A DNA stretch of 64,000 nt from Mesorhizobium muleiense (GTDB lineage: Bacteria > Pseudomonadota > Alphaproteobacteria > Rhizobiales > Rhizobiaceae), in assembly GCF_900099905.1 (NCBI RefSeq), contig NZ_FNEE01000001.1, positions 545,091 through 609,090 of the forward strand, read 5' to 3'. Position numbers and translations under genes: made by a program. Shown here piece by piece: positions 50,575-59,756 of the stretch. Within the stretch, counting starts at the first letter, position 1. Every line of letters starts with the position of its first letter. The notes under the pieces are model-generated. The model ran no database searches. It saw only the letters and a list, made by a program, of their open reading frames with translations, and was not told the origin of the DNA.

Positions 50575-50709
50575 GAGTGCGGCTGAAGCTTGGCTGCTCG
50601 CAAGCTGACATCCATGCAGCTTGCTGCTTCGGGGTAAGGCGAACCCGTCGCATTTGGTTACCTCCTGTGGCAGACCATCGCGGCAGCGATTCGTTGTCTT
50701 GGGGCCTGG

Positions 50710-50943
50710 GTGTCGCTATATCGAAGCCTTGATTGCCTTCCGGCGTACTTGAAGACCCGCTACCGGGTGGCCGGGGCCGGCGTATTGGATCAGGACAGGG
50801 ACAGAGTGCTTTTTCGACGCCGCAAGCCTGATGGTCTTCTCGAGCGGGTGCGTCTCCATGTGTGGCCACGCCGCTCTTTCTCGCGCTCCATGCGCCTGAC
50901 GAACAGAGCTGGAATAGCCGGACGGGAAGTTCCCGCCCAATGA
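50710..50943 (+). CDS. Weak ORF coupled to acpS
   Basis: 77 codons from a GTG start. Arg-rich product ([20 protein letters not shown]). The stop overlaps the acpS start by ATGA, the only positive sign. Otherwise 50575-50939 looks like a non-coding or decayed spacer. Confidence 0.25.
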   Translation: MSLYRSLDCLPAYLKTRYRVAGAGVLDQDRDRVLFRRRKPDGLLERVRLHVWPRRSFSRSMRLTNRAGIAGREVPAQ

Positions 50944-51341
50944 TCATTGGCATCGGCAGCGACCTGATCGATATCAGACGCATCGAAAAATCGCTGCAGC
51001 GCCATGGCCAGCGCTTCATCCAGCGCATCTACACCGAAGTCGAACAGGCCCGCTCCGAAAACCGCGGCGCTCGCGCCGCCTCTTATGCCAAGCGTTTTGC
51101 TGCCAAGGAGGCCTGCGCCAAGGCGCTGGGCACCGGTATGGCGCAAGGGGTGTTCTGGCGCGACATGGGCGTCATCAATCTGGCCAGCGGCAAGCCGACC
51201 ATGGCGTTGACCGGCGGGGCGGCGGCGCAGTTGGACAAGATCCTGCCTGAAGGGCACAGAGCGGCGATCCACCTCACCATCACCGATGATTTTCCGCTTG
51301 CTCAAGCCTTTGTGATAATCGAGGCGATGCCCGTCGAATAA
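50940..51341 (+). CDS. acpS: Holo-[acyl-carrier-protein] synthase
   Basis: 133 residues. It attaches phosphopantetheine to ACP. Landmarks are [20 protein letters not shown], with Asp8 as Mg ligand, and [20 protein letters not shown], with the KEA motif. The gene opens the conserved acpS-lepB-rnc-era block. The start at 50940 gives the standard N-terminus. Confidence 0.95.
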   Translation: MIIGIGSDLIDIRRIEKSLQRHGQRFIQRIYTEVEQARSENRGARAASYAKRFAAKEACAKALGTGMAQGVFWRDMGVINLASGKPTMALTGGAAAQLDKILPEGHRAAIHLTITDDFPLAQAFVIIEAMPVE

Positions 51342-51430
51342 GCGCCATATTGATCGCATCTGACCACCGGCATGACGTTGCCCAGCGCGCGCCGAGACTC
51401 TATACCAACCAACGCATAATCGAGGACGAC

Positions 51431-52180
51431 ATGAGCGTGGCTGAAAAATCCCAGAAGAAATCCGGCGGGCTTGGCGAAACCGTCAGCGTCATCGTCCAGG
51501 CGCTGTTGCTCGCTCTGGTCATCCGCACGCTTCTTTTCCAGCCATTCTCTATCCCGTCCGGGTCGATGCGGCCGACCTTGCTCGAAGGCGACTACCTCTT
51601 CGTCACCAAATGGTCCTATGGCTTCTCGCGCTATTCGCTGCCGTTCGGGCCGGACCTGTTTTCGGGCCGCATCTGGGGCGCCGAGCCGAAGCGCGGCGAC
51701 GTGGCGGTGTTCAAGTTCCCGCCGGACCCCTCCGTCGACTACATCAAGCGCGTCGTCGGCCTGCCGGGCGACAAGATTCAGGTCAAGGATGGCCAGCTCT
51801 TCATCAATGGCGCCGGCGTGCAGCGCCAGAAGGTCGGGCAGATCGACAATCGCGACATCACCGAGGAGAGCGGGCCGGTCGACGTCTATCGCGAGACGTT
51901 GCCGAATGGCGTCAGCTATGACACGCTCGACCTGATACCCAACTCGATCGGTGACAACACCCAGGAATTCGACGTGCCGCCCGGCCACTATTTCATGATG
52001 GGCGACAACAGGGACAATTCCTCAGACAGCCGCTTCACCGTCGGTTTCGTGCCCGACGAGAACCTGGTCGGTCGCGCCAACGTCATCTTCTTCTCGATCG
52101 GTGGCAGCGCCAGCCCGCTCGAAATCTGGAAATGGCCGTCGCAGATGCGCGCGTCGCGCCTGCTCCAATTCGTCAAATAG
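51431..52180 (+). CDS. lepB: Signal peptidase I
   Basis: 249 residues. One N-terminal membrane helix (VSVIVQALLLALVIRTLLFQ) anchors the periplasmic Ser-Lys protease. Catalytic Ser45 is in PFSIPSGSMRPTLLEGDYLF, and Lys106 is in VDYIKRVVGLPGDKI. The C-terminal box GHYFMMGDNRDNSSDSRF is complete. It cleaves Sec/Tat leaders such as those on the porin and binding proteins here. GAGGACGAC lies before the ATG. Confidence 0.96.
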   Translation: MSVAEKSQKKSGGLGETVSVIVQALLLALVIRTLLFQPFSIPSGSMRPTLLEGDYLFVTKWSYGFSRYSLPFGPDLFSGRIWGAEPKRGDVAVFKFPPDPSVDYIKRVVGLPGDKIQVKDGQLFINGAGVQRQKVGQIDNRDITEESGPVDVYRETLPNGVSYDTLDLIPNSIGDNTQEFDVPPGHYFMMGDNRDNSSDSRFTVGFVPDENLVGRANVIFFSIGGSASPLEIWKWPSQMRASRLLQFVK

Positions 52181-52183
52181 GTC

Positions 52184-52909
52184 ATGGTGGCGACAAAACG
52201 GCTGACCGTCGACGCGCTCGCCGAAGCGCTCATGGAGCGCACCGGCCACGCCTTTGCCGATCGACAGCGCTTGCAGCGCGCGCTGACCCATGCCAGCGCC
52301 CGCAGCAGCCATGCCGGCATCGACTATGAGCGTTTCGAATTCCTGGGCGACCGCGTCCTCGGCCTGGTCGTCGCCGACATGCTGCTGGCGGCGTATCCGG
52401 ACGCGGCCGAAGGTGAGCTGTCGCTCCGGCTCAACGCGCTGGTCAATGCCGAGGTGCTGGCCGAGATCGCCGAGGAGATCGGCCTGCCGGAGTTGATCCG
52501 TGCCGGCTCGGACGTACGCGGCCTGGACGGGCGCAAGCGCGTCAATCTGCGGGCTGATGCGCTGGAATCGCTGATCGCCGTGCTCTATCTCGACGGCGGG
52601 CTGGAGGCGGCCCGCGCCTTCATCCACAAATACTGGCGGCCGCGCTCGCAGGCCACCGGCGCCGCCCGCCGCGATGCCAAGACCGAGTTGCAGGAATGGG
52701 CGCATCAGGCGGCAGGCGCCGTGCCGGTCTACATAATTGACAGTCGCGAGGGACCGGACCACGATCCGCTGTTCACCGTCACCGTCAAGGTCGGCGCCTA
52801 TCCGCCGGCGACCGGCAGCGGGCGCTCCAAGCGCGAGGCCGAGCAAACCGCCGCGACTGCGCTGTTGTTGCGCGAAGGCGTCTGGCTGAACAAGGGGAGC
52901 GCGGCATGA
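52184..52909 (+). CDS. rnc: Ribonuclease III
   Basis: 241 residues. The double-strand RNA endonuclease domain has YERFEFLGDRVLGLVVADML and LRADALESLIAVLYLDGGLE, with the acidic catalytic residues. The C-terminal dsRBD spans about 165-235 (KTELQEWAHQAAGAVPVYII ... SGRSKREAEQTAATALLL). It starts 3 bp after lepB and overlaps era by 4 bp (ATGA). Confidence 0.96.
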   Translation: MVATKRLTVDALAEALMERTGHAFADRQRLQRALTHASARSSHAGIDYERFEFLGDRVLGLVVADMLLAAYPDAAEGELSLRLNALVNAEVLAEIAEEIGLPELIRAGSDVRGLDGRKRVNLRADALESLIAVLYLDGGLEAARAFIHKYWRPRSQATGAARRDAKTELQEWAHQAAGAVPVYIIDSREGPDHDPLFTVTVKVGAYPPATGSGRSKREAEQTAATALLLREGVWLNKGSAA

Positions 52910-53838
52910 CCGCCACCGAAGACGTCCCGCCGGCAACAGAAGCCGCCACCACGCACTCTGGCTTTGTTGCACTGATCGGCGCGCCCAATGCGGGAAAATC
53001 GACGCTGGTCAACCAACTGGTCGGCGCCAAGGTGTCGATCGTCACCCACAAGGTGCAGACGACGCGCGCCATCGTGCGCGGCATCGCCATCCATAATAAC
53101 GCACAGATCGTCTTCGTCGACACGCCGGGCATCTTCAAGCCGAAGCGGCGGTTGGACACGGCGATGGTGACGACCGCCTGGGGCGGCGCCAAGGACGCCG
53201 ACATCGTGCTGCTGCTGATCGACGCCGAGCGCGGCATCAGGGGCGACGCCGACGCGATCCTCGAACGGCTGAAGGATGTCCGCCAGCCGATGGTGCTGAT
53301 CCTCAACAAGGTCGACCGGGTCAAGCCCGAGGCGCTGCTGGCCCTGTCCGCGGCAGCGAATGAAAGAGTGCCTTTCAAGCGCACCTTCATGGTCTCTGCG
53401 CTAACCGGGTCGGGCTGCAAGGACCTGCTCGACTATCTCTCGGAAACCCTGCCTGCCGGCCCCTGGTACTACCCGGAGGACCAGATCTCCGACTTGCCGA
53501 TGCGTCAGCTGGCGGCCGAGATCACTCGCGAAAAGCTCTATCTCAGGCTGCATCAGGAACTGCCCTATTCCTCCCATATCGAGACCGAGAAATGGGAAGA
53601 GAAGAAGGACGGCTCGGTGCGCATCGACCAGACCATCTATGTCGAGCGCGACAGCCAGAAGAAGATCGTGCTCGGCCACAAGGGCGAGACGATCCGTGCC
53701 ATCGGCCAGGCGGCGCGCATGGAGATATCCGGTATCCTCGAACAGAAGGTGCATCTTTTCCTGTTCGTCAAGGTGCGCGAGAACTGGGGCGACGACCCCG
53801 AGCGCTATCGCGAGATGGGGCTGGATTTTCCGCATTAG
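52906..53838 (+). CDS. era: GTPase Era
   Basis: 310 residues. It assists 30S maturation by binding 16S rRNA. G1 is GAPNAGKSTLVNQLVG, G3 is VDTPGIFKPKRRLD, G4 is LNKVDRV. The C-terminal KH domain is SHIETEKWEEKKDGSVRIDQ ... VLGHKGETIRAIGQAAR. The order rnc-era is conserved. Its stop codon touches the REP-like element that follows. Confidence 0.96.
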   Translation: MTATEDVPPATEAATTHSGFVALIGAPNAGKSTLVNQLVGAKVSIVTHKVQTTRAIVRGIAIHNNAQIVFVDTPGIFKPKRRLDTAMVTTAWGGAKDADIVLLLIDAERGIRGDADAILERLKDVRQPMVLILNKVDRVKPEALLALSAAANERVPFKRTFMVSALTGSGCKDLLDYLSETLPAGPWYYPEDQISDLPMRQLAAEITREKLYLRLHQELPYSSHIETEKWEEKKDGSVRIDQTIYVERDSQKKIVLGHKGETIRAIGQAARMEISGILEQKVHLFLFVKVRENWGDDPERYREMGLDFPH

Positions 53839-53886
53839 AGCATGTTCCCGAAAAGTGGGAGCCGGTTTTCGGAAAAGATCATGCTC
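53838..53886. repeat. REP-like palindrome of the GATCATG family supplying a start codon
   Basis: GAGCATG (53838-53844) and CATGCTC (53880-53886) are perfect inverted ends. The inner stem is CCGAAAA (53848-53854) / TTTTCGG (53866-53872). The right end contains the ATG used by the next gene. Confidence 0.8.
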
Positions 53887-54804
53887 GAACCAGAAGTTAC
53901 TATCGACACAGCCCTCGTGAGCCGGCTTGTCGCCACGCAATTTCCCCGATGGAAGGATCTTGCTGTCCAGCCGGTTGCGTCAGGCGGATGGGACAACAGG
54001 ACCTTTCATCTCGGAGACCATATGTTGGTGAGGCTGCCGAGTGCGGCGGCCTATGCCTTGCAGGTCGAAAAGGAACATCGCTGGCTGCCAAGGCTTGCGC
54101 CTCTGCTGCCGCTGCCTGTCCCTGTCCCGCTGGCGATGGGAGCCCCGGTCGATGAGTATCCCTGGCATTGGTCCGTCTATCGCTGGATCGAAGGCGAGAC
54201 GGCGACGCTGGAGCGTATTGCCAGCCTGCCGCAGTTCGCGGCCGGCCTGGCCCAATTCCTGGTCGCCCTGCAACGGGTCGATCCCGCCGGTGGACCGGCG
54301 CCAGGGCAGCACAATTTTTTTCGCGGCGGACCACTGAGCGTCTACGATGGTGAAACCCGGCAAGCAATTGCAGCCCTCGACGGCAAGATCGACACAGGCG
54401 CCGCGAGCGCGGTGTGGGAAGTAGCGCTTGCCGCGACATGGCACGGCGCGCCCGTCTGGTTCCACGGCGACGTCAGTTGGGGAAACCTGTTGGTCAGGCA
54501 AGGTGCTTTGAGCGCCGTGATTGACTTCGGAACTTCGGGCGTGGGCGATCCTTCGTGCGACTTGGCAATTGCGTGGACGCTCTTCGAAGGGAAAAGCCGA
54601 GAGGTGTTTCGCGCCGGCCTTCAGGCCGATGAGGCAACCTGGGCGCGAGGCCGTGGCTGGACGCTATGGAAAGCGCTGATTACGGTCGCCGGCCATATAG
54701 ACATCAATCCAGTCGAGGTTGAAAAGTCGCGACGCGTCATCGATGAAGTGCTTGCCGATCACCTCCGCGCGGACCGCCGCGGAGGGCACCGACACAGCGC
54801 CTGA
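53881..54804 (+). CDS. Aminoglycoside-phosphotransferase-fold kinase
   Basis: 307 residues. The APH/choline-kinase fold has VASGGWDNRTFHLGDHMLVR, the catalytic HGDVSWGNLL (H-x-D-x4-N), and the metal motif AVIDFGTSGVGDPSCDLAIA. The natural substrate is unknown; resistance should not be assumed. The start ATG-CTC-GAA lies in the palindromic repeat, so the first residues derive from it; no good Shine-Dalgarno exists outside. It sits between era and recO. Confidence 0.85.
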   Translation: MLEPEVTIDTALVSRLVATQFPRWKDLAVQPVASGGWDNRTFHLGDHMLVRLPSAAAYALQVEKEHRWLPRLAPLLPLPVPVPLAMGAPVDEYPWHWSVYRWIEGETATLERIASLPQFAAGLAQFLVALQRVDPAGGPAPGQHNFFRGGPLSVYDGETRQAIAALDGKIDTGAASAVWEVALAATWHGAPVWFHGDVSWGNLLVRQGALSAVIDFGTSGVGDPSCDLAIAWTLFEGKSREVFRAGLQADEATWARGRGWTLWKALITVAGHIDINPVEVEKSRRVIDEVLADHLRADRRGGHRHSA

Positions 54805-54845
54805 AAAACTTGATTTCGCCACCGAAGCGGTGACAAGCTGCGTTC

Positions 54846-55607
54846 ATGGAATGGCGCGACGAGGGAATTATTCTCGGCACCCGCAAGCATGGCGAAACCA
54901 GCGCCATTCTTGAGGTCATGACGCGTGCGCATGGCCGCCACCTCGGCCTTGTGCGCGGCGGCCGCTCGCGCAAGCAGCAGCCGGTTCTGCAGCCCGGCAA
55001 CCGCGTCGACCTGTTGTGGCGGGCGCGGCTCGACGAACATCTTGGCACCTTCCAGGCCGAGGCGATCGAGATGAACGCCGCCCGGCTGATGGACAGCGCC
55101 GTCGCCATCTATGGGCTGCAGACCATGGCGGCGCATCTGCGCCTGCTGCCCGAGCGCGACGCGCATGACGGCCTCTACGAGACGCTGGCAGTGATGATCG
55201 CCCATCTCGACGATGCGGACGCCGCCGGCGAGCTGGTGGCGCGCTTCGAATTGCTGATTCTCGACGAACTCGGCTTTGGCCTCGATCTCAGCCAGTGTGC
55301 CGCGACCGGCGCCAGGCAGGACCTTGCCTATGTCTCACCGAAGTCCGGGCGCGCCGTGTCGCGCGCCGCAGGCGCGCCATGGCGCGACAAGATGCTGGTG
55401 CTCCCCGCCTTCCTGCAGCGCGGCTCCGGGCTGCGCGCCGATCCGGCGGCGATCGAGGACGCCTTCCGGCTGACCGGCTTCTTTTTTTCCCGCCATGTCT
55501 ACGAGCCGCGCGGTATCGAGGCGCCCGGCGCCCGCACCGGCTTCCTCGCCGCCCTACGCAAGCACCATGCGCTGCACAAGGTGATCGGGGGAGAGACCGT
55601 TACATGA
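54846..55607 (+). CDS. recO: DNA repair protein RecO
   Basis: 253 residues. It loads RecA with RecR in gap repair. The N-terminal OB fold is [60 protein letters not shown]; the middle helical region has [20 protein letters not shown] and the C-terminal [10 protein letters not shown]. Its stop overlaps a decayed ORF by ATGA. Confidence 0.94.
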   Translation: MEWRDEGIILGTRKHGETSAILEVMTRAHGRHLGLVRGGRSRKQQPVLQPGNRVDLLWRARLDEHLGTFQAEAIEMNAARLMDSAVAIYGLQTMAAHLRLLPERDAHDGLYETLAVMIAHLDDADAAGELVARFELLILDELGFGLDLSQCAATGARQDLAYVSPKSGRAVSRAAGAPWRDKMLVLPAFLQRGSGLRADPAAIEDAFRLTGFFFSRHVYEPRGIEAPGARTGFLAALRKHHALHKVIGGETVT

Positions 55608-55799
55608 GCGACGTGGAACTCTATCCCGGCCGGGTTTCGCCGCCCGGCCTCGGCACCATTCCACACGCCGACATCGGCTGAATATACCGGCCTGGAATTG
55701 CTCCAGCGCATTATTGACAGCAAATACAAGGCGCCGCCGCTGGCTTTCGGCACCGAAACGTGCTCGATCTTTCCGGCCGCCAATCTGGCGGAGGGCTGA
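55604..55799 (+). pseudogene. Short decayed gene between recO and the DUF2339 gene
   Basis: ATG at 55604 gives [20 protein letters not shown] then a TGA at 55679. Another frame continues TGLELLQRIIDSKYKAPPLA and ends at TGA 55797-55799. GLELLQxIIDxxxxAPP resembles the N-terminus of PaaI-like thioesterases. The remainder of such a gene is missing. Confidence 0.4.
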
Positions 55800-55862
55800 C
55801 TCGGCTGGCCGTCTGGCCGCCGTATTTGTCGGTCACTACTGGCTTGGTTTGGGGGAACCGCC

Positions 55863-58610
55863 ATGTTCGAAAGCCTGATCGGCCTCGTCGCGATCATCGC
55901 GCTGTTCGTCATTATCTCGCGCCAGCAGAGCCGCATCGGCCTGATCGAGCGCGAACTCGGTGCGCTGCGCAGCCTCGTGCTTTCGGGCGTCCATGTGGCC
56001 CCGCCGCAGGCCAAGCCGGTAGAACAGGCCGCAAACGACAGCATGCCGGCAGACGCGGCAATTGCGGCCGTGACCGACATTGCCCCGCCATCGGCGGGCG
56101 AAGCTGCTGCTGAGGAAAAGCCGCCCACGCAGGTTGAAGCCGGGGAGGCTGCATCCGGACCGTGGGCTGCGGGTGAAGCGGCGCCGGCTGGGCCTGCACC
56201 TGCGCAACCGGTGGCCGCGACGGCGAAACCGGCCCAAAAACCCGATATCGAAACGGCGCTCGGCACCCGCTGGGCGGTCTGGGTCGGCGGCATCGCGCTG
56301 GCGCTGGGCGGGCTGTTTCTGATCCGCTACACCATCGAGGCCGGCATTTTCGGTCCCGGCGTGCGGCTGAGCATGGCAGCAATGCTCGGGCTGGTGCTGG
56401 TCGCCGTCGGCGAGTTCATCCGCCGTACCGGCTTCAAGGTGCCGGTGCAGGGAGTCGCCGGCGCCTATATTCCGGCGATCCTGACGGCGGCCGGTGCTTT
56501 CATCCTGTTCGGCACGGTTTATGCCGCGCATGGCGTCTACGGCTTCATCGGGCCGGCGCTCGCCTTCACGCTGCTCGGCGCCATCGGTGTGGCGACGATC
56601 GCAGCAGCCCTCGTCCATGGCCAGGCACTGGCCGGCGTCGGCCTGCTCGGCGCAGTGGTGACGCCCATGCTGGTCGCCTCGCAGGCGCCGAATCCTTGGG
56701 CGCTGTTCGGCTATTTGGCGATTGTGCTCGCCGCTACCGGCGTGATCGCCCGCCTGCGCGACTGGAAATTGCTGATGGCGGCAGCGTTCGTCGGCACCGG
56801 CCTGTGGACCATTCTTTACATGACCGACGCGTCGGGCACCAACCTGCCTGTCGTCCTCTTTATCAACGCGGTGACCCTGGCCGTGCTCGCCCTCGTCTGG
56901 CTCGGCCGTCGCGGTGGCGAAGCAGGACCCGCCAGTGGCTTCGACTGGCCATCGGTCGCGCCTGGCTTCTTCGTCGGCCTTTCGGCGATGGCGCTGTTCG
57001 TCGACCCCGCATACGCTGCCGGCGATGCTCTGCCGGGAGCAGCCCTTATCGCAGCCCTGGTCGCGGTAGCGCTCTACCGACCGCTGGCGCTGGCGCTTCT
57101 GCACGCCGCAGGGCTGGCGACGGTTCTGGTCTATCTCGGCATCATTCCGCCAACCTCCGTCGTTTCAGACTTTTCAGGTGGCGCTCTCGGCGTCGATGGC
57201 CTGCCGGCGGCAGTTGCCGATACGCTGGTGCTCAGGATCGGCATCTTTCTCGGACTTGTGTTCATCGCAGCCGGCTTCTGGGCAGCGCGCAAATTTGCTT
57301 CATCGGCTCACATCCGTGCCGCCTCATGGGCGGCATGGGGCGTTGTCGCACCGCTGGTCATTCTGTTGGCGCTCTGGTTCACCTTCGGCAATCTCGACCG
57401 CGATCTTGTCTACGCGGCGGTTGCAGCCCTTCTGGTGGTGGTCTTCGCCACCGGCGGCGAGTGGATTGCGCGCGGTGAACAGCCGCCGCTGCAGGGCGGT
57501 GCGGCCATCTCGTTCGCGCTTGGCGGGGCAGCAGTCGCTGCCTTGCTGATGCTCTATATGGCCTTTGGGTCCGGCTGGACGACCATGCTTCTGGGTGCCG
57601 CGGCCATCGTGCCGGCGCTGGCCACCCGCTGGCGCGCCTATCCGGTGCTCGGCTGGATTTCGGTCGCTGCGGTCATCGCGGTGCTCGGCCGCATCGCCTT
57701 CGATCCGACAATCGTCGGCGCTGAATTCCTGTCGAGGACGCCGGTGTTCAACTGGCTGCTGCTGGGCTACGGCGTGCCGGCGCTTGCCTTCGGCTTTGCC
57801 GCCTGGCAATTCGCCCGCACCACAAATGGCCGGCCACGCCTCGCCATGGAAGCGGGCGCAGCACTGTTTGCAGTGCTCACGGTTGCCATATTGGTGCGCC
57901 ATGCCATGCATGGCGGCGTCATCGACACGGGTGCTGCGACGCTCGCCGAGCAGGCGATCTACACGCTGATCGCCATCGGCGCCGGCGCCATCCTGGTCGC
58001 CATCGACATGCGCTCGCCAAGCTTGGTGCTGCGCTATGGTTCGCTTGCCGCGGGCGTCGTCTCGGTCGCCTTCATCGTCATCCAGCATTTTGTGGCGCTG
58101 AACCCGCTGTTTACCGACGAATCAACCGGTCGGATCCCGGTGTTCAACCTGCTGTTCCTCGCCTATCTCTTGCCGGCCATCGCTGCCGGCGGGCTCGCGC
58201 TCTACGCCCGTGACAAGCGGCCGAAATGGTATGCCGCGATGCTGGCGCTGATGGCGGCGCTGCTCGCCTTCGTCTATGCGACGCTATCGGTGCGGCGGCT
58301 GTTCAAGGGCGAGTTCATCGGCCTGTGGAGCGGCCTTGGCCAGCTCGAGACCTACACCTATTCCGCGCTGTGGCTGATCATTGGCGTGGCGCTGCTAACT
58401 GCCGGCGTCTGGCTGAAGTCGCAGGTGCTGCGCGTTGCGTCGGCCGCCCTGATCTCGGTCGCGGTGTTGAAGGTGTTCCTCTTCGACATGTCGGAACTGG
58501 AAGGCGTGCTGAGGGCGCTGTCCTTCATCGGCCTCGGCGCGGTGCTGATCGGCATCGGCCTGTTCTATCAGCGGCTGCTGACAAGAGCGGCGAGGGGATC
58601 ATCTGTTTGA
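55863..58610 (+). CDS. Large DUF2339 multipass membrane protein
   Basis: 915 residues. A short N-terminal helix (LIGLVAIIALFVIISRQQSR) and an Ala/Pro-rich linker (about 45-125) lead to ETALGTRWAVWVGGIALALG GLFLIRYTIEAG, the DUF2339 start. More than twenty hydrophobic segments follow to the C-terminus. Function unknown; size and topology suggest a transporter or envelope factor. It is monocistronic with a 50-bp leader after a gene remnant. Confidence 0.88.
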   Translation: MFESLIGLVAIIALFVIISRQQSRIGLIERELGALRSLVLSGVHVAPPQAKPVEQAANDSMPADAAIAAVTDIAPPSAGEAAAEEKPPTQVEAGEAASGPWAAGEAAPAGPAPAQPVAATAKPAQKPDIETALGTRWAVWVGGIALALGGLFLIRYTIEAGIFGPGVRLSMAAMLGLVLVAVGEFIRRTGFKVPVQGVAGAYIPAILTAAGAFILFGTVYAAHGVYGFIGPALAFTLLGAIGVATIAAALVHGQALAGVGLLGAVVTPMLVASQAPNPWALFGYLAIVLAATGVIARLRDWKLLMAAAFVGTGLWTILYMTDASGTNLPVVLFINAVTLAVLALVWLGRRGGEAGPASGFDWPSVAPGFFVGLSAMALFVDPAYAAGDALPGAALIAALVAVALYRPLALALLHAAGLATVLVYLGIIPPTSVVSDFSGGALGVDGLPAAVADTLVLRIGIFLGLVFIAAGFWAARKFASSAHIRAASWAAWGVVAPLVILLALWFTFGNLDRDLVYAAVAALLVVVFATGGEWIARGEQPPLQGGAAISFALGGAAVAALLMLYMAFGSGWTTMLLGAAAIVPALATRWRAYPVLGWISVAAVIAVLGRIAFDPTIVGAEFLSRTPVFNWLLLGYGVPALAFGFAAWQFARTTNGRPRLAMEAGAALFAVLTVAILVRHAMHGGVIDTGAATLAEQAIYTLIAIGAGAILVAIDMRSPSLVLRYGSLAAGVVSVAFIVIQHFVALNPLFTDESTGRIPVFNLLFLAYLLPAIAAGGLALYARDKRPKWYAAMLALMAALLAFVYATLSVRRLFKGEFIGLWSGLGQLETYTYSALWLIIGVALLTAGVWLKSQVLRVASAALISVAVLKVFLFDMSELEGVLRALSFIGLGAVLIGIGLFYQRLLTRAARGSSV

Positions 58611-58658
58611 ATGTCCAATAAATGGAATAGTTGAAGGTTCAGCAGGAGATATTCAAAA

Positions 58659-58901
58659 ATGCCTCTCTATATTCGCGACAAAGAAGTGGGTGCGCTGGCC
58701 ACAAAATTGTAGCGCGAGATCAACGCCGCAAGCAAAACGGAAGCAGTGCGGATTGCACTTTTGCATGAACTTGAGCGTAACCACGCCCGCAAGCCCCTGC
58801 GCGACAGAATTGCGGTGCTACAGGCCAAGTATGCTGCGTTGGGGCCATCCGATCCCAACTTCGACATGAAGGCATTTACTGACGAGGCATGGGAAGACTG
58901 A
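58659..58901 (+). pseudogene. VapB-like antitoxin gene with an internal amber codon
   Basis: 81 codons from ATG to TGA. The frame reads MPLYIRDKEVGALATKL, TAG at 58710-58712, then REINAASKTEAVRIALLHEL and on to KAFTDEAWED. Apart from the TAG it is a normal Rv0623/PSK-type VapB antitoxin (strand MPLYIRDKEV, helices with KTEAVRIAL). CAG to TAG is a one-base change. No PIN toxin follows; only non-coding sequence precedes the sigma-factor gene. Confidence 0.75.
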
Positions 58902-59098
58902 CGTTGGCGAGCCCGGTCGGGCGGTTCAACTGTGAGTCCCAATTGGGCGTGGGATATTTCGCCGCGCCAGAGGGGTGCGAAGGAACTCGGCGGCTCGATT
59001 CAAGATCGCTGCGCCTTCCGCGTATGCCACGGCGGGTTATCGGGGCCTTGTTGCATCGCCCGCGATGGGAGGACTCTGCTTTGCCTCTCAATCCCACC

Positions 59099-59125
59099 GG
59101 GAATAAACCGGTCCGCGCCAGCGTT
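59099..59125 (+). promoter_or_regulatory. ECF-type promoter of the sigma-factor gene
   Basis: A -35-like GGGAAT (59099-59104) and -10-like CGTT (59122-59125) are separated by 17 nt, about 110 bp before the sigma gene. The pattern matches autoregulated ECF promoters. Confidence 0.55.
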
Positions 59126-59237
59126 ATTGCATTGCTTGGGTGACCGGGGCGGCGGACCGCTTCGCGCTGGCCGCTTGCGCCGCGCTGTGAAGGCGCGTTC
59201 AATCGGATGAACAAGGGCGACCTCAGAACCAGCGGTC

Positions 59238-59756
59238 ATGGACGAAAAGAAGGCAGCAATCCTTGGCGAGATACCACGCCTGCGCCGTTATGCGCGCTCG
59301 CTGCTGCGCGATCGCGATTCCGCCGACGATCTCGTTCAGGACTGTCTCGAACGGGCGCTTGTGCGGCTCGACAATTGGCAGACTGGAGAAAGCCCCAGGA
59401 GGTGGCTGTTTACGATCATGCATCATTTGTTCATCGACCAGATGCGCAAGGTGAACCGGCGCGGCGAAGCAGCGATGCTGCCGCTGGAAGCGCGCGAGGC
59501 GCAGGCAGCACCCGCTGAGCAGGTGGAGAGCATCGCCTCGCGCGAGATCATCGACGCGTTGCAGGCGATCAGCCCCGATCGGCGCGCAGCACTGGTCATG
59601 GTCGCCATCGAAGGCTTTTCCTATGCCGAGGCCGCCAACATCCTCGGCGTCCCGGCCGGCACGCTGATGTCGCGCATCGCGCGCGGGCGTGACGAATTGC
59701 GCGGGTTGCTGGATGATGCCGCGCGTCGCCGGGCGATAAGGATCGTCGAGAAATGA
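59238..59756 (+). CDS. ECF-family RNA polymerase sigma factor
   Basis: 172 residues. Region 2 is IPRLRRYARSLLRDRDSADD then LVQDCLERALVRLDNW with FTIMHHLFIDQMR. Region 4 is QAISPDRRAALVMVAIEGFS, YAEAANILGVPAGTLMSRIA, RGRDELRGLL. No extra domain. It overlaps the anti-sigma gene by 4 bp. Likely autoregulated from the GGGAAT/CGTT promoter upstream. The stress sensed is not known. Confidence 0.93.
   Translation: MDEKKAAILGEIPRLRRYARSLLRDRDSADDLVQDCLERALVRLDNWQTGESPRRWLFTIMHHLFIDQMRKVNRRGEAAMLPLEAREAQAAPAEQVESIASREIIDALQAISPDRRAALVMVAIEGFSYAEAANILGVPAGTLMSRIARGRDELRGLLDDAARRRAIRIVEK

Noticed and set aside
53881-54804. Aminoglycoside resistance gene
   Set aside because: Only the general APH fold is visible; such chromosomal kinases have diverse or unknown substrates.
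55836-57104. A 422-codon minus-strand open frame in the DUF2339 gene
   Set aside because: Antisense; extreme Gln/His/Arg composition is the complement of membrane-helix codons.
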